This document shows, piece by piece, positions 7,764-19,384 of a stretch of DNA of 64,000 nucleotides. This DNA comes from Quatrionicoccus australiensis (lineage in GTDB: Bacteria; Pseudomonadota; Gammaproteobacteria; Burkholderiales; Rhodocyclaceae), in NCBI RefSeq assembly GCF_020510525.1, contig NZ_CP075188.1, positions 1,860,001 to 1,924,000 on the forward strand, in the 5' to 3' direction. Under the pieces are notes generated by a model, which was not told where the DNA came from, made no database searches, and saw only the letters and a list, made by a program, of their open reading frames with translations. The position numbers were made by a program, and so were the translations under genes. The first letter of the stretch is position 1, and every line of letters starts with the position of its first letter.

Positions 7764-9485
7764 ATGCCCCGGCTGATCCCCGCCTGGCTGCTGCATTACC
7801 CGAAGGAAAAACTCGGGGCCGATGTCGCGGCCGGCCTCATCGTCACCATCCTGGTCATTCCGCAGAGCCTGGCCTACGCGCTGCTCGCCGGCCTGCCGCC
7901 GCAACTCGGGCTCTACGTCAGCATCCTGCCGGTGATCGCCTATGCGCTGCTCGGCAGCAGCATGGTGCAGGCAGTCGGGCCGGTGGCGATCACCGCGATC
8001 ATGACCTACTCGGTGCTCAGCCCGCTGGCGACGCCGACCACCCCCGGCTACATCATGCTGGCCGCGGCGTTGTCCCTGCTTTCCGGCCTGATGCTGCTCG
8101 CCTGCGGCCTGTTGCGTCTGGGGTTTTTGTCGCAATTGCTCAGTCGACCGGTAATCAGCGGCTTCATTTCCGGCTCGGCGGTGCTCATCGTGATCAGCCA
8201 GCTCAAGTACCTGCTCGGCATCACGCCGCAGGGCGAGAGCAGCGGCGAAGTGCTGCTCGACCTGCTGCGCCGCCTCGGCGAGAGCCATCTGCCGACGCTG
8301 GCGATCGGCCTGACAGCGCTCGTCCTGCTTTTTGTGGTCCGCGCGCTGCTGGCCGGCTGGCTGGTGCGTGCCGGTTTGCGTGCCGGCCGCGCCGCCTTCA
8401 TCGTGCGCCTGATGCCGCTGCTGATCGTGCTGGCCGGCCTGGGGGCAGTCGTTGCCTTCGATCTCGACCGGCTGCAGGGTGTCGATGTCGTCGGCGGCGT
8501 GGTTGCCGGCCTGCCCGAATTCAATTTCTTCCTGCCCGGTCTCGACACCGTGCAGCAATTGCTGCGTCCGGCCTTCGTCATGGCCCTGATCGGCATGGTG
8601 CAGGGCATTACCATGGCGCAGGCACTGGCCATCAAGCGGCGCGAGCGCATCGACGCCAATGCCGAACTGGTTGGCCTCGGCGCCGCCAACGTCGTCGCCG
8701 CCTTCTCCGGCGGCATGCCGGTCGGTGGCGGCACTTCGCGTTCGGCGATCAATGTCGCGGCCGGGGCGCAGACGCCGCTCGCCAGCATCCTGTCGGCACT
8801 GGCCATGGTCGGTGTCGTGCTCGGCGCGGCGCAATGGTTCGAGCGCCTGCCGCTCGCCGTGCTGGCGGCGAGCATCATCGTCGCCGCCTTGTCGATGATC
8901 GACCTGCGTGCCCTGCGCCAGGCCTGGGCCTACGACCGGGCCGACGCGCTGGCGCTGCTGTGCACCGCCGGCGGCGTGCTGCTCTTCGGGCTGGAGGCCG
9001 GGATCGGTCTGGGCATCGTGCTGTCGATGGCGACGCTGTTGCTGCGCGTCAGTACGCCGCACATCGCCGTCGTCGGCCGGGTGCCGGGCACCGAGCATTT
9101 CCGCAACGTGGCGCGCTACGCAGTCGAGACGCTGCCCGGCGTGCTCTTCGTGCGCATCGACGAGCGCCTGTTCTTCGGCAACCTCGGGGCGGTCGAGCAA
9201 CGTCTGGAGCAGGAGCTGGCGCTGATCGATGCGCCGCACGACCTGGTGCTGGTGATGAGTGGCGTCAATCTGATGGACACCACGGCGGTCGAGGTTTTTG
9301 CCGAACTCAACCAGGATCTCGCGGCGCGCGGCATCAGGCTGCACCTCGCCGAGGTCAAGGGGCCGGTGCAGGACCGCCTGATGAAATCGGCCTTCTGGAA
9401 TGCGTTGACCGGTGAGGTCTTCCTCTCGGCCCATGCCGCCTACGCAAAGCTGGCACCGGTCGAGGTCTGGTGCCCGGAAATCTAG
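7764..9485 (+). CDS. SulP-family anion transporter with STAS domain
   Basis: The 573-residue protein begins MPRLIPAWLLHYPKEKLGAD and carries the SulP signature early (VIPQSLAYALLAGLPPQLGL). About ten to fourteen hydrophobic segments follow to roughly residue 430. A cytoplasmic STAS domain occupies roughly 440-560 (VLFVRIDERLFFGN, then LVLVMSGVNLMDTTAVEVF). SulP proteins carry sulfate, bicarbonate or other anions, often with Na+ or H+; the substrate cannot be told from sequence alone. I chose the ATG at 7764 because the earlier frame overlaps the preceding gene. It is the last gene of the small-gene run. Confidence 0.9.
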   Translation: MPRLIPAWLLHYPKEKLGADVAAGLIVTILVIPQSLAYALLAGLPPQLGLYVSILPVIAYALLGSSMVQAVGPVAITAIMTYSVLSPLATPTTPGYIMLAAALSLLSGLMLLACGLLRLGFLSQLLSRPVISGFISGSAVLIVISQLKYLLGITPQGESSGEVLLDLLRRLGESHLPTLAIGLTALVLLFVVRALLAGWLVRAGLRAGRAAFIVRLMPLLIVLAGLGAVVAFDLDRLQGVDVVGGVVAGLPEFNFFLPGLDTVQQLLRPAFVMALIGMVQGITMAQALAIKRRERIDANAELVGLGAANVVAAFSGGMPVGGGTSRSAINVAAGAQTPLASILSALAMVGVVLGAAQWFERLPLAVLAASIIVAALSMIDLRALRQAWAYDRADALALLCTAGGVLLFGLEAGIGLGIVLSMATLLLRVSTPHIAVVGRVPGTEHFRNVARYAVETLPGVLFVRIDERLFFGNLGAVEQRLEQELALIDAPHDLVLVMSGVNLMDTTAVEVFAELNQDLAARGIRLHLAEVKGPVQDRLMKSAFWNALTGEVFLSAHAAYAKLAPVEVWCPEI

Positions 9486-9507
9486 GCTGCTGCGACGCTT
9501 TGCGCGC

Positions 9508-9870
9508 CTAATCGATCCGCCTGAAGACGGTCGTGCTGCCGTCCTGTTCCCGGACCCGGAATTCCCTGGCGCTGGCTGACAGCACCGGATTGGCATCATC
9601 GGTGATCCGGCCGCCCTGCTTGATGGTCCAGATGATCTTGTCGTTCTCCAAACGCCAGATACCGTATTGCAGGACACTGCCTTCAGCGGTCCTGATTTCC
9701 CATTCGCCGTTGGTGGCGATGATGAGCGGGGTGAATGTCCGGGAAGATTGCCATTTGCCAACGAAGTCGCGTTCGCTGAATTTCTTTCCGGCGATCATGG
9801 CATAAGCCAGTACGCCTGCCATGAGCAAGGCGGCAATCTTGAAGAGTTTTCCCGAGAAGAGGTTCGCCAT
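9508..9870 (-). CDS. Membrane-anchored or secreted protein of unknown function
   Basis: The 120-residue product starts with a hydrophobic segment (residues 8-27, KLFKIAALLMAGVLAYAMIA). The remainder looks like a small lipocalin-like or beta-rich domain (FVGKWQSSRTFTPLIIATNGEW, shortened, then YGIWRLENDKIIWTIKQ). The pattern 'GKWxS...NGxW...G.W...D.I.W' is common in periplasmic domains that report on stress or fold as small barrels, but I cannot name a family. It lies 12 bp downstream of the J-like membrane gene on the same strand and is probably co-transcribed. Confidence 0.65.
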   Translation of the reverse strand: MANLFSGKLFKIAALLMAGVLAYAMIAGKKFSERDFVGKWQSSRTFTPLIIATNGEWEIRTAEGSVLQYGIWRLENDKIIWTIKQGGRITDDANPVLSASAREFRVREQDGSTTVFRRID

Positions 9871-9882
9871 CGTCCTGTCGGA

Positions 9883-10653
9883 TTATTCCGAGTATCGGCG
9901 TGCGCGCAGGCGATTGATTTCGTTATCGAGGCGGGCGCGCTCTTCGGCCTTTTCTGCCCGTTCCCGCTCTTCCTTCTGGCGCAATTCGGCTTCTTTCTGG
10001 CGGGCGGCTTCCTGTTCGGCCTGCTGGATATTCGCCGACACCTCGGCGCCAATGCGGCGCGACTCTTCCTCGAACTGCTTTTGCTTGCGCGCTTCGTTTT
10101 CCAGGAGCTGCTTGTTCTGGGCTTCGTCGCGCGTCTGCTGTTCCTTCTTTTTCATGTCGGCCAGCAGCAATTCCGCTTCTCCCCGACTGGCGGCACGGAT
10201 GCCATAGGTCTGGTAGAACTCCTGCAGGTATACCTTTTCGGCGGCAGGGGAAGGACCGTTCTCTTCCATGATTACCTTGGCGCGCTGGTAGGACATGAAG
10301 ATCACGACCGCCTGGATGACCAGGCCGATCACCATCACGCTGGCAATCACCGTGAGCAGGCGCCGGATCGGGCTTGCCTTGTTCGGCTCGAGTCCGACTT
10401 CAATATAAAGCGGCCGTTCGCCGGCGTTGGGCAGCAGTTGATGCTGCGACAGTCCGGCATCGTAATCGTTGCGTCGGGTCGGGCTGGAAAGGGTTTCGTA
10501 GGCCCGGTCGACGAGTTCTTTGCGCAGCGCAGCTTCCATGGAGCCTTTGTCGGCGGCCTGCTGCTTTGAAATCCGCAAATAGGCCTGGCTTATCTCGGCC
10601 AGGTCAGCGTCCGGCGATACCCCCAGCAAGTCGTAATAGGTTTCCTGTTTCAT
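9883..10653 (-). CDS. Membrane protein with degenerate J domain and coiled coil
   Basis: The 256-residue product opens with a J-domain-like fold (YYDLLGVSPDADLAEISQAY ... AYETLSSPTRRNDYD). The HPD tripeptide needed to stimulate Hsp70 is replaced: residues 31-36 read QQAADK, so only the Asp remains. A transmembrane helix spans about 99-121, and residues 160-250 form a highly charged coiled coil rich in Glu, Arg, Lys and Gln. The arrangement suggests an adaptor that may still bind a partner but not activate a chaperone. The next gene downstream encodes another membrane-anchored protein. Confidence 0.75.
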   Translation of the reverse strand: MKQETYYDLLGVSPDADLAEISQAYLRISKQQAADKGSMEAALRKELVDRAYETLSSPTRRNDYDAGLSQHQLLPNAGERPLYIEVGLEPNKASPIRRLLTVIASVMVIGLVIQAVVIFMSYQRAKVIMEENGPSPAAEKVYLQEFYQTYGIRAASRGEAELLLADMKKKEQQTRDEAQNKQLLENEARKQKQFEEESRRIGAEVSANIQQAEQEAARQKEAELRQKEERERAEKAEERARLDNEINRLRARRYSE

Positions 10654-10732
10654 CGCGCCACTGTTCTGGAAATGCAGCGCCGGATACTACTAAATTCGCA
10701 TGCAATTGAGCAATGCAGGCCGCCGCTATTTC

Positions 10733-11197
10733 CTATTCCATCAACTGGGTGTAGATGCCGATCACCGAGGGCAGGTCACTGGGGGTGACGTAGCAATAGT
10801 AGGTCTCCATGCCGCCGTAGCGGTTGGAAGATGATCTGCTGCTCGCTTCCAGATTGAAGCGAACGGCCGCCTGCGAGCCGCCCTTGGGCGATTTCATCAC
10901 GACATTCTTGCCGATCAGCCGGCTCCCCTCGCGATAGGTGAAATTCCTCGGGTCACTGTAGGGAATCCAGTCCTTGACCGACTCCTTGCACAGGTCATGC
11001 ATCTTCCCGAGCAGTTTCTGGCTGATCTGGCCGTTTGCCGATGTTGCCAGGGTTTGTTCGACGCGAACCGTCTTGTCCGTGCCGCAAGGGGTGTCGGAGT
11101 AATAGCTGGCGCCTCCCGCCTTGGAGCATTTGAATGTTTCGGCCTGCACCAACGACACCTGCATGACAATGAACAAAACCAGGGCTTTACGCAACAC
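10733..11197 (-). CDS. Secreted protein with N-terminal DUF4124-like motif
   Basis: The start is a GTG at 11197 preceded by a clear GGAG. A signal peptide covers about 1-19 (LVLFIVMQVSLVQA). Just after it comes TFKCSKAGGASYYSDTPCG, which matches the DUF4124 pattern (C-x-n-G-x-x-x-YSDxPC) found in many betaproteobacterial periplasmic proteins. The rest (about 50-154) has two further cysteine-containing segments (DLCKESVKDW, TYYCYVTPSD) that could form disulfides. Function is unknown. It is preceded by 225 bp of non-coding sequence before the RIO kinase gene. Confidence 0.75.
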   Translation of the reverse strand: MLRKALVLFIVMQVSLVQAETFKCSKAGGASYYSDTPCGTDKTVRVEQTLATSANGQISQKLLGKMHDLCKESVKDWIPYSDPRNFTYREGSRLIGKNVVMKSPKGGSQAAVRFNLEASSRSSSNRYGGMETYYCYVTPSDLPSVIGIYTQLME

Positions 11198-11422
11198 AGT
11201 GGCTCCTTAAACCAGCGAAGTGAATTCCGGCCAGGCCGGGCAGTAATGACAATCTGACAATGACGGGCGCCCGGGTTTGCGATGGACGCCGTCGAGAGCC
11301 TAAGTCACAGTCGGTGGAAATGTAAATAGTCTGTGCCTCGGGCCTTGCTGCTGCGGTGATGTGCGGTACAAAACGACGCTGCCTGTTGTCGGGCAATGCT
11401 TCGGAAGTGGCTGAAATCGCCC
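11198..11422. other. Intergenic spacer between the DUF4124-like and RIO kinase genes
   Basis: The 225 bases upstream of the GTG at 11197 hold the ribosome-binding site of that gene and two nearby TGACAAT copies (read on the plus strand around 11247-11263). I see no further gene, convincing sigma-70 pair or terminator. Confidence 0.5.
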
Positions 11423-12298
11423 TCAGAACTCGTCCTGGCCAGGCAAGCCCGGTTCCAGCGCCGCCTTGCGTGCCCGGCGGTCGGCATCGGCTGCTGTCGC
11501 CGCATCGATGACCTGCATGATTTCATCGAGGTCAGCTACGGTTTCCGGCGGCGTGAAGATGCCGGTCAACTCACTCTCGGGTTGCAATTTGCCGCTTTCG
11601 TAGAGTGCCCAGATTTCCTTGCCGTAGCTGGTCTTGAGCAGTTCCGGGGCGAACTGGCCGAAATAGGTGGCGAGATTGTCCACATCGCGTTCCAGCATGC
11701 GGCTGGCGTTGTTGTTGGCCGCCGCATCGATCGCCTGCGGCAGGTCGATGATGACCGGGCCGGCGCTGTCGACCAGCACGTTGTATTCGGAAAGATCGCC
11801 ATGCACGATGCCGGCGCACAGCATGCGCACGACCTGGCGGACGAGCACGGCGTGGTATTCGCGGGCGATTTCCGGGCTGAGCTGGACATCGTTGAGGCGG
11901 GGCGCCGGTTCGCCGTCCTCGTCGGCGACCAGCTCCATGAGCAGCACGCCTTCGTGGAAGTTGTACGGTGTCGGCACGCGCACGCCGGCCGCGGCCAGCC
12001 GGTACAGGGCGTCGACCTCGGCATGTTGCCAGGCCGCTTCCTGCTCCTGGCGACCGTAGCGCGAACCTTTCTGCATGGCGCGCGCCTGCCGGCTGTTCTT
12101 GATTTTGCGCCCTTCGGTGTAGTCGACCGCCTGGCGGAAGCTGCGCTTGTTGGCTTCCTTGTATACCTTGGCACAGCGGAACTCGTCGCCGCACTGCACG
12201 ACATAGACCATGGCTTCCTTGCCGCTCATCAACTGGCGGACGACCGAGTCGACCAGGCCATCGACCACCAGCGGCTCGATCCGGGCCGGGGTCTTCAA
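11423..12298 (-). CDS. RIO1-like serine protein kinase (PA4780 type)
   Basis: The 291-residue product matches the bacterial RIO1-like group. It starts KTPARIEPLVVDGLVDSVV and continues LMSGKEAMVYVVQCGDEFRCAKVYKEANKRSF (cited in part), giving the nucleotide loop and the ATP-binding Lys in CAKVYK. The catalytic loop is IVHGDLSEYNVLV (H-x-D and Asn), with IIDLPQAID as the metal-binding segment. The start is a TTG at 12298; a TGA lies five codons upstream in frame, and homologues begin with the same MKTP-type sequence, so the TTG is well supported. Substrates are unknown. Confidence 0.88.
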   Translation of the reverse strand: MKTPARIEPLVVDGLVDSVVRQLMSGKEAMVYVVQCGDEFRCAKVYKEANKRSFRQAVDYTEGRKIKNSRQARAMQKGSRYGRQEQEAAWQHAEVDALYRLAAAGVRVPTPYNFHEGVLLMELVADEDGEPAPRLNDVQLSPEIAREYHAVLVRQVVRMLCAGIVHGDLSEYNVLVDSAGPVIIDLPQAIDAAANNNASRMLERDVDNLATYFGQFAPELLKTSYGKEIWALYESGKLQPESELTGIFTPPETVADLDEIMQVIDAATAADADRRARKAALEPGLPGQDEF

Positions 12299-12451
12299 GA
12301 GCGATGTCCGTCAGGATGGGCGGTGGACGCAGGGCTGGCGCCGGCGCTGGCAGGTGTGGCTTGCATGAAAGCTTTCTGCCGGGGCGGCGGAGTGGGGTGA
12401 CGCAGTCTACCGCCGACGCGGTCTTTCGTTGCTTCTTTCTGCTGCTCCGGT

Positions 12452-13291
12452 TTAGTCGAACAGCTTGAGCAGGGCGTCGAGGCCGCCGAAATTGATCGCC
12501 ACGTCAGCCTTGGCGCGCGTTGCCGGCTTGGCGCGGAAGGCCACCGACAGGCCGGCCTGGGCCATCATCAGCAGATCGTTGGCGCCATCGCCAACGGCGA
12601 TGACCTGTTCCTTGCGCAAGCCCAGCTCGTCGGTCAGACGGGCCGTGTGATGCGCCTTGGCGGCGGCATCGACGATATCGCCGACGACGCGGCCGGTCAG
12701 CTTGCCGCCGGAGATTTCCAGCTCGTTCGAGGTCGCGAAGTCGAAGCCCAGTTCGATGCGCAGGCGCTCGGTGAAATAGGTGAAACCGCCGGACAGGATG
12801 GCGGTACGCAGGCCGGCGTTTTGCGCCGCTTCGAGCAGTTCGCGGGTGCCCGGCGAGAGCAGCAGGCGTTCGCCGAAAACGCGTGCCAGGACGCGCGCAT
12901 CGAGACCGGCGAGCAGCGCCAGGCGGCGGCGCAGGCTTTCGCGGTAATCGATCTCGCCGCGCATGGCAGCCTCGGTCACCGCCGAGACTTCATCCTTCTT
13001 GCCGGCAAAGTCGGCCAGTTCGTCGATGCACTCGATGGTGATCAGCGTCGAATCCATGTCGAAACAGATCAGCTTGTAATCGGAGAGCTTCCTGCCGGCC
13101 GGGAAAAAGGCCCAGTCGAGCTTTTCCGCTTCAATCAGCGGGATCAGCGCGTCGAATTCGGCCGTGCGCGTGGCGTTCTTGATGCAGACGACCTGCGGCG
13201 GGCGCGGCTCAACGGTCGACGTGCCGGTGGCGGCCAAAATGCGTTCCAGCAGGAAAGTGGGCAGCGCGCCGCCCTGGATGATCAGGTTCAT
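12452..13291 (-). CDS. serB: Phosphoserine phosphatase SerB
   Basis: The 279-residue HAD-family enzyme hydrolyses O-phosphoserine in the last step of serine synthesis. Catalytic aspartates are at 78 and 80 in FDMDSTLITIECIDELA. The SGG substrate motif (ILSGGFTYFTERL) and the Mg-binding GDGANDLLMM follow. The first 70 residues form the ACT-like N-terminal domain seen in long proteobacterial SerB. It lies 10 bp after the DUF167 gene on the same strand, which suggests co-transcription. A 153-bp spacer without clear signals separates it from the RIO kinase gene. Confidence 0.95.
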   Translation of the reverse strand: MNLIIQGGALPTFLLERILAATGTSTVEPRPPQVVCIKNATRTAEFDALIPLIEAEKLDWAFFPAGRKLSDYKLICFDMDSTLITIECIDELADFAGKKDEVSAVTEAAMRGEIDYRESLRRRLALLAGLDARVLARVFGERLLLSPGTRELLEAAQNAGLRTAILSGGFTYFTERLRIELGFDFATSNELEISGGKLTGRVVGDIVDAAAKAHHTARLTDELGLRKEQVIAVGDGANDLLMMAQAGLSVAFRAKPATRAKADVAINFGGLDALLKLFD

Positions 13292-13301
13292 GGTGTCGGA
13301 T

Positions 13302-13670
13302 TCAGGAATCGAATGTCAGGTTGTCTTGTGCCAGATGTCTCGCGATCACGGCCGGCAAGGACTGCGGCGCGCGGATGCGCAGCTGTTTGTTGATATTGTA
13401 CCGGCCGAACACCACTTCGATGGCGTCCGGCGTGACGCCGAACTCGCCGGCCAGGTAGCGCACCATGTGATCGGTCGCCCGCCCGGCCACCGGCGTCGCC
13501 GTCACGCTGATCCGCAACTGCTTGCCCTTGGGCTGGCCGATCGCATCGCAGCCGGCACTCGGCGTGCCGAGCACGTTGAGCACCAGCGTGCTGCCATCCA
13601 TTGCGCAGAAGGAATCGAGCGGCATGCCTTTGTCGCTGTCGGACGGGACGCGGCGGGGTTTTCTTTTCAT
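13302..13670 (-). CDS. DUF167 (YggU-type) family protein
   Basis: The 122-residue product has a C-terminal DUF167 domain: LRISVTATPVAGRATDHMV, then LAGEFGVTPDAIEVVFG and KQLRIRAP. This matches the pattern of YggU proteins, small alpha/beta proteins of unknown role. The N-terminal 40 residues (KRKPRRVPSDSDKGMPLD) are less typical. It begins a two-gene unit with serB. Upstream is about 114 bp of AT-richer sequence before the unknown gene at 13785. Confidence 0.82.
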   Translation of the reverse strand: MKRKPRRVPSDSDKGMPLDSFCAMDGSTLVLNVLGTPSAGCDAIGQPKGKQLRISVTATPVAGRATDHMVRYLAGEFGVTPDAIEVVFGRYNINKQLRIRAPQSLPAVIARHLAQDNLTFDS

Positions 13671-13784
13671 TGGCTTCCAACGTACTAGGCGTTTGCCGAG
13701 TTGCGTATAGAACAGGTCGGAGTTACTGCTTTCAAGTAAGTCCTATGTCTTTGGGGGAACTCTGTCAGGCTGTGAACTCGCTCT

Positions 13785-14201
13785 TTAAAAGCGCCAGTCA
13801 ATCTCGCCTGTTTTGATTTTTAACTTGTCCGGCTGAGTGATCCACTTCTGGAAATAGCTACGTGCCGATTTTTCTACGTAATCCGGCTGGGAGTAAAACC
13901 AATGTTGAAAGTACTCGTCGAAACTGGCGTGCTGGCGGTCTTGATTGAATGCACACTCCTGTGAGCCGAAATAGTCTGCCTGACATTCCATAACATAGCC
14001 GGTCAGTTTTTCATGCAGTACTTGGCTTTTTTGGAGGTCTCTTCCGAAGGCTTTGAGCTTTTCCCGGACTTCGCTATCGGGTCCGTGATAGCGGTGAATT
14101 GTGTCCAGAAACTGCCCTGCTTTTGGCAAGTCAAAATCATGTAACACCAACAGGCGTGATGCTTCGGAAAACACTCCAGATTTGCTGGGCATCGAAGCCA
14201 T
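13785..14201 (-). CDS. Protein of unknown function in an AT-richer islet
   Basis: The 138-residue product has no signal peptide or membrane helix. It is rich in aromatic and charged residues (DEYFQHWFYSQPDYVEKSA, YFQKWITQPDKL). I recognise no family. Base composition is close to half A+T, visibly lower in G+C than the flanking genes, as expected for acquired DNA. It starts 8 bp after the DUF2442 gene and is likely the last gene of a three-gene unit. The start ATG at 14201 has a GGAGGA just upstream. Confidence 0.6.
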   Translation of the reverse strand: MASMPSKSGVFSEASRLLVLHDFDLPKAGQFLDTIHRYHGPDSEVREKLKAFGRDLQKSQVLHEKLTGYVMECQADYFGSQECAFNQDRQHASFDEYFQHWFYSQPDYVEKSARSYFQKWITQPDKLKIKTGEIDWRF

Positions 14202-14209
14202 CCTCCTCC

Positions 14210-14470
14210 TTAGACAGCCTTTTTGCCTTGCTGCCGATGCATCAAATCGAGAAGGAATTCCGGTGCAAGGTCGGCCCCGTTATCCCAAACCACGGTTCGC
14301 ATGATCGGGTCCTGCCGTGCCGTTGAAAAGAAGGCTTGATCGCGCAGTGGCGCGAAAACTTCTCCGTCCAGTTCGTCTGACAGATCGACTTCGCCTTGCT
14401 CACCGGTGTTGAAACTCAGGCGCAGGCGGTAGTCGGACAAGGGAGTGACTTCCGTGGTGTGAAGAATCAT
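14210..14470 (-). CDS. DUF2442 family protein
   Basis: The 86-residue product reads ILHTTEVTPLSDYRLRLSFN, then GEQGEVDLSDELDGEVFAPL and VVWDNGADLAPEFLLDLM. These are hallmarks of DUF2442 (regions V-T-P...L.L.F.dG, and 'v.W.nGaDlapE.L'). The family is usually next to DUF4160, as here (5 bp away). The pair occurs widely in bacteria as a mobile two-gene unit; a toxin-antitoxin role has been guessed but I know of no proof. Confidence in family is good; function is open. Confidence 0.85.
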   Translation of the reverse strand: MILHTTEVTPLSDYRLRLSFNTGEQGEVDLSDELDGEVFAPLRDQAFFSTARQDPIMRTVVWDNGADLAPEFLLDLMHRQQGKKAV

Positions 14471-14475
14471 CGCAC

Positions 14476-14733
14476 TTACTCCAGAGGATCAATCAGGTTT
14501 AGTGGCTTGCGGGCCATTGCCAGTTCCCAGTCCTGAGCCAGTTCGTCGCGATGCAGAGCCAGCCACTCTCGTACCAAGGATAGCGCTCTGGCGGGCAGGG
14601 CTCCGGAATAAACCTTGCCGTCCAGTGTGATCAAGGCTTCATGTTCGCCATAGACTGCGTGAAAGTGAGCTGGCGGATGATCCCGCCAGTTCATGTAAAT
14701 CACAATGCCGAAGAATCGCGAAAGCTCGGGCAT
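14476..14733 (-). CDS. DUF4160 family protein
   Basis: The 85-residue product begins MPELSRFFGIVIYMNWRDH and continues PPAHFHAVYGEHEALITLDG, the defining DUF4160 motif (P-x-H-F-H). The C-terminal helix (ARALSLVREWLALHRDEL) is also typical. It precedes the DUF2442 gene by 5 bp in the common pair order. The two lie 23 bp downstream of aroG with no terminator, so read-through from the mfd-aroG transcript is possible. Function unknown. Confidence 0.87.
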   Translation of the reverse strand: MPELSRFFGIVIYMNWRDHPPAHFHAVYGEHEALITLDGKVYSGALPARALSLVREWLALHRDELAQDWELAMARKPLNLIDPLE

Positions 14734-14756
14734 TTACTTGTAGCCTGTGCGCCGGC

Positions 14757-15830
14757 TCAGGCAAGGCGTTCCGGCAGGATGTCGCGGAGCAGCACGGCTG
14801 CATCGCGAATCATCTTTTCGGTCGTATCCCAATCAACACAGCCATCGGTCACCGAACAACCGTACTTGAGCTGCGACAGGTCGGCCGGGATGGACTGGTT
14901 GCCGGCTTCCAGGTTGGATTCGATCATCACGCCGAGCAGCGACTTGTTGCCGTTGCGGATCTGGTTGACGATGTCGGCCATGACCAGCGGCTGCAGTTCC
15001 GGCTTTTTCGAGCTATTGGCATGCGAGCAGTCGACGACGATGTTGGCCGGCAGCTTGGCCTTGGCCATGGCCTGTTCGGCGACCGCGACCGAGACGGTAT
15101 CGTAGTTCGGCTTGCCGTCGCCGCCGCGCAGCACCACGTGGCCGTAGGCATTGCCCTTGGTGCGCACGATGGCGACGCGGCCTTCGCTGTTCAGACCAAG
15201 GAAGGAGTGCGGGTTGGAGGCCGAGAGGATGGCGTTGGTCGCCACCGTCAGGTCGCCGCTCGTTGCATTCTTGAAGCCGACCGGCGTGGACAGCCCGGAG
15301 GACATCTCGCGGTGCGTCTGCGACTCGGTGGTGCGGGCGCCGATTGCCGTCCACGTGATGAGGTCACCGTAGTATTGCGGGCCGTAGGGGTCGAGCGCCT
15401 CGGTGCCGGCGGGCAGGCCGAGTTCATTGACGTCGAGCAGGAACTGGCGGGCTTTTTCCATGCCGACATTGACCTGGAAGGAGTCGTCCATGAACGGGTC
15501 GTTGATGTAGCCCTTCCAGCCGACCGTGGTGCGCGGCTTTTCGAAATAGACGCGCATGATGATCTGCAGCGTGTCGCCGACGTCGTCGGCCAGTTTCTTC
15601 AGGCGGCGCGCGTAGTCGAGACCGGCGACCGGGTCATGGATGGAGCAGGGGCCGACCACGACGAACAGGCGATGATCCTTGCGATCGATGATCTTGCGCA
15701 GCAGGTTGCGGCCGTGCGTGACGGTCTTGGCGGCCTTGGCGGAAAGCGGCAGGCGGGCGTTGATTTCTTCCGGCGTCGGCATGGCGTCGAAGGCGGTGAT
15801 GTTCACGTTGTCGATGTCTGGGGTCGTCAT
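14757..15830 (-). CDS. aroG: 3-deoxy-D-arabino-heptulosonate-7-phosphate synthase, class I
   Basis: The 357-residue enzyme condenses phosphoenolpyruvate and erythrose 4-phosphate, the first step of the shikimate pathway. Family motifs are present: VVVGPCSIHDPVAGLDYA, RVYFEKPRTTVGWKGYIND, KNATSGDLTVA and SVTDGCVDWDTTE. Which aromatic amino acid inhibits it cannot be decided safely from sequence; overall similarity favours the AroG/AroF kind. Its ATG lies 2 bp after the mfd stop, an unusual pairing that implies transcription from the mfd promoter. Confidence 0.93.
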   Translation of the reverse strand: MTTPDIDNVNITAFDAMPTPEEINARLPLSAKAAKTVTHGRNLLRKIIDRKDHRLFVVVGPCSIHDPVAGLDYARRLKKLADDVGDTLQIIMRVYFEKPRTTVGWKGYINDPFMDDSFQVNVGMEKARQFLLDVNELGLPAGTEALDPYGPQYYGDLITWTAIGARTTESQTHREMSSGLSTPVGFKNATSGDLTVATNAILSASNPHSFLGLNSEGRVAIVRTKGNAYGHVVLRGGDGKPNYDTVSVAVAEQAMAKAKLPANIVVDCSHANSSKKPELQPLVMADIVNQIRNGNKSLLGVMIESNLEAGNQSIPADLSQLKYGCSVTDGCVDWDTTEKMIRDAAVLLRDILPERLA

Positions 15831-15832
15831 AG

Positions 15833-19270
<3,438 letters not shown>

Positions 19271-19304
19271 GGAGGGGCAACAGGTGCAGCGTTGTGGGGA
19301 CGGA

Positions 19305-19310
19305 ATTATA
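19305..19310 (-). promoter_or_regulatory. Possible -10 box for mfd
   Basis: On the minus strand the hexamer TATAAT lies 35-40 bp before the mfd GTG. No TTGACA-like element is found at 16-18 bp further upstream, so this is a -10 match only and could be chance in this spacer. Confidence 0.3.
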
Positions 19311-19384
19311 GCCCCTTCGTCCCGGGGCGTTTTTTTACCGGCCGGCTTTGTCGCAGGACATCAGGCCGGCCGTCGGCTGCGGCC

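Noticed and set aside
13671..13784. Possible small gene in the AT-richer spacer before DUF167
   Set aside because: Short frames only, without ribosome-binding site or similarity.
14210..14733. DUF4160/DUF2442 as a proven toxin-antitoxin pair
   Set aside because: Adjacency and small size fit, but neither sequence shows a known toxin fold or antitoxin DNA-binding motif; kept as a pair of unknown function.
19311..19337. Short GC stem followed by seven T on the plus strand upstream of mfd
   Set aside because: No plus-strand gene ends here; both flanking genes are on the minus strand, and the stem is only five pairs.
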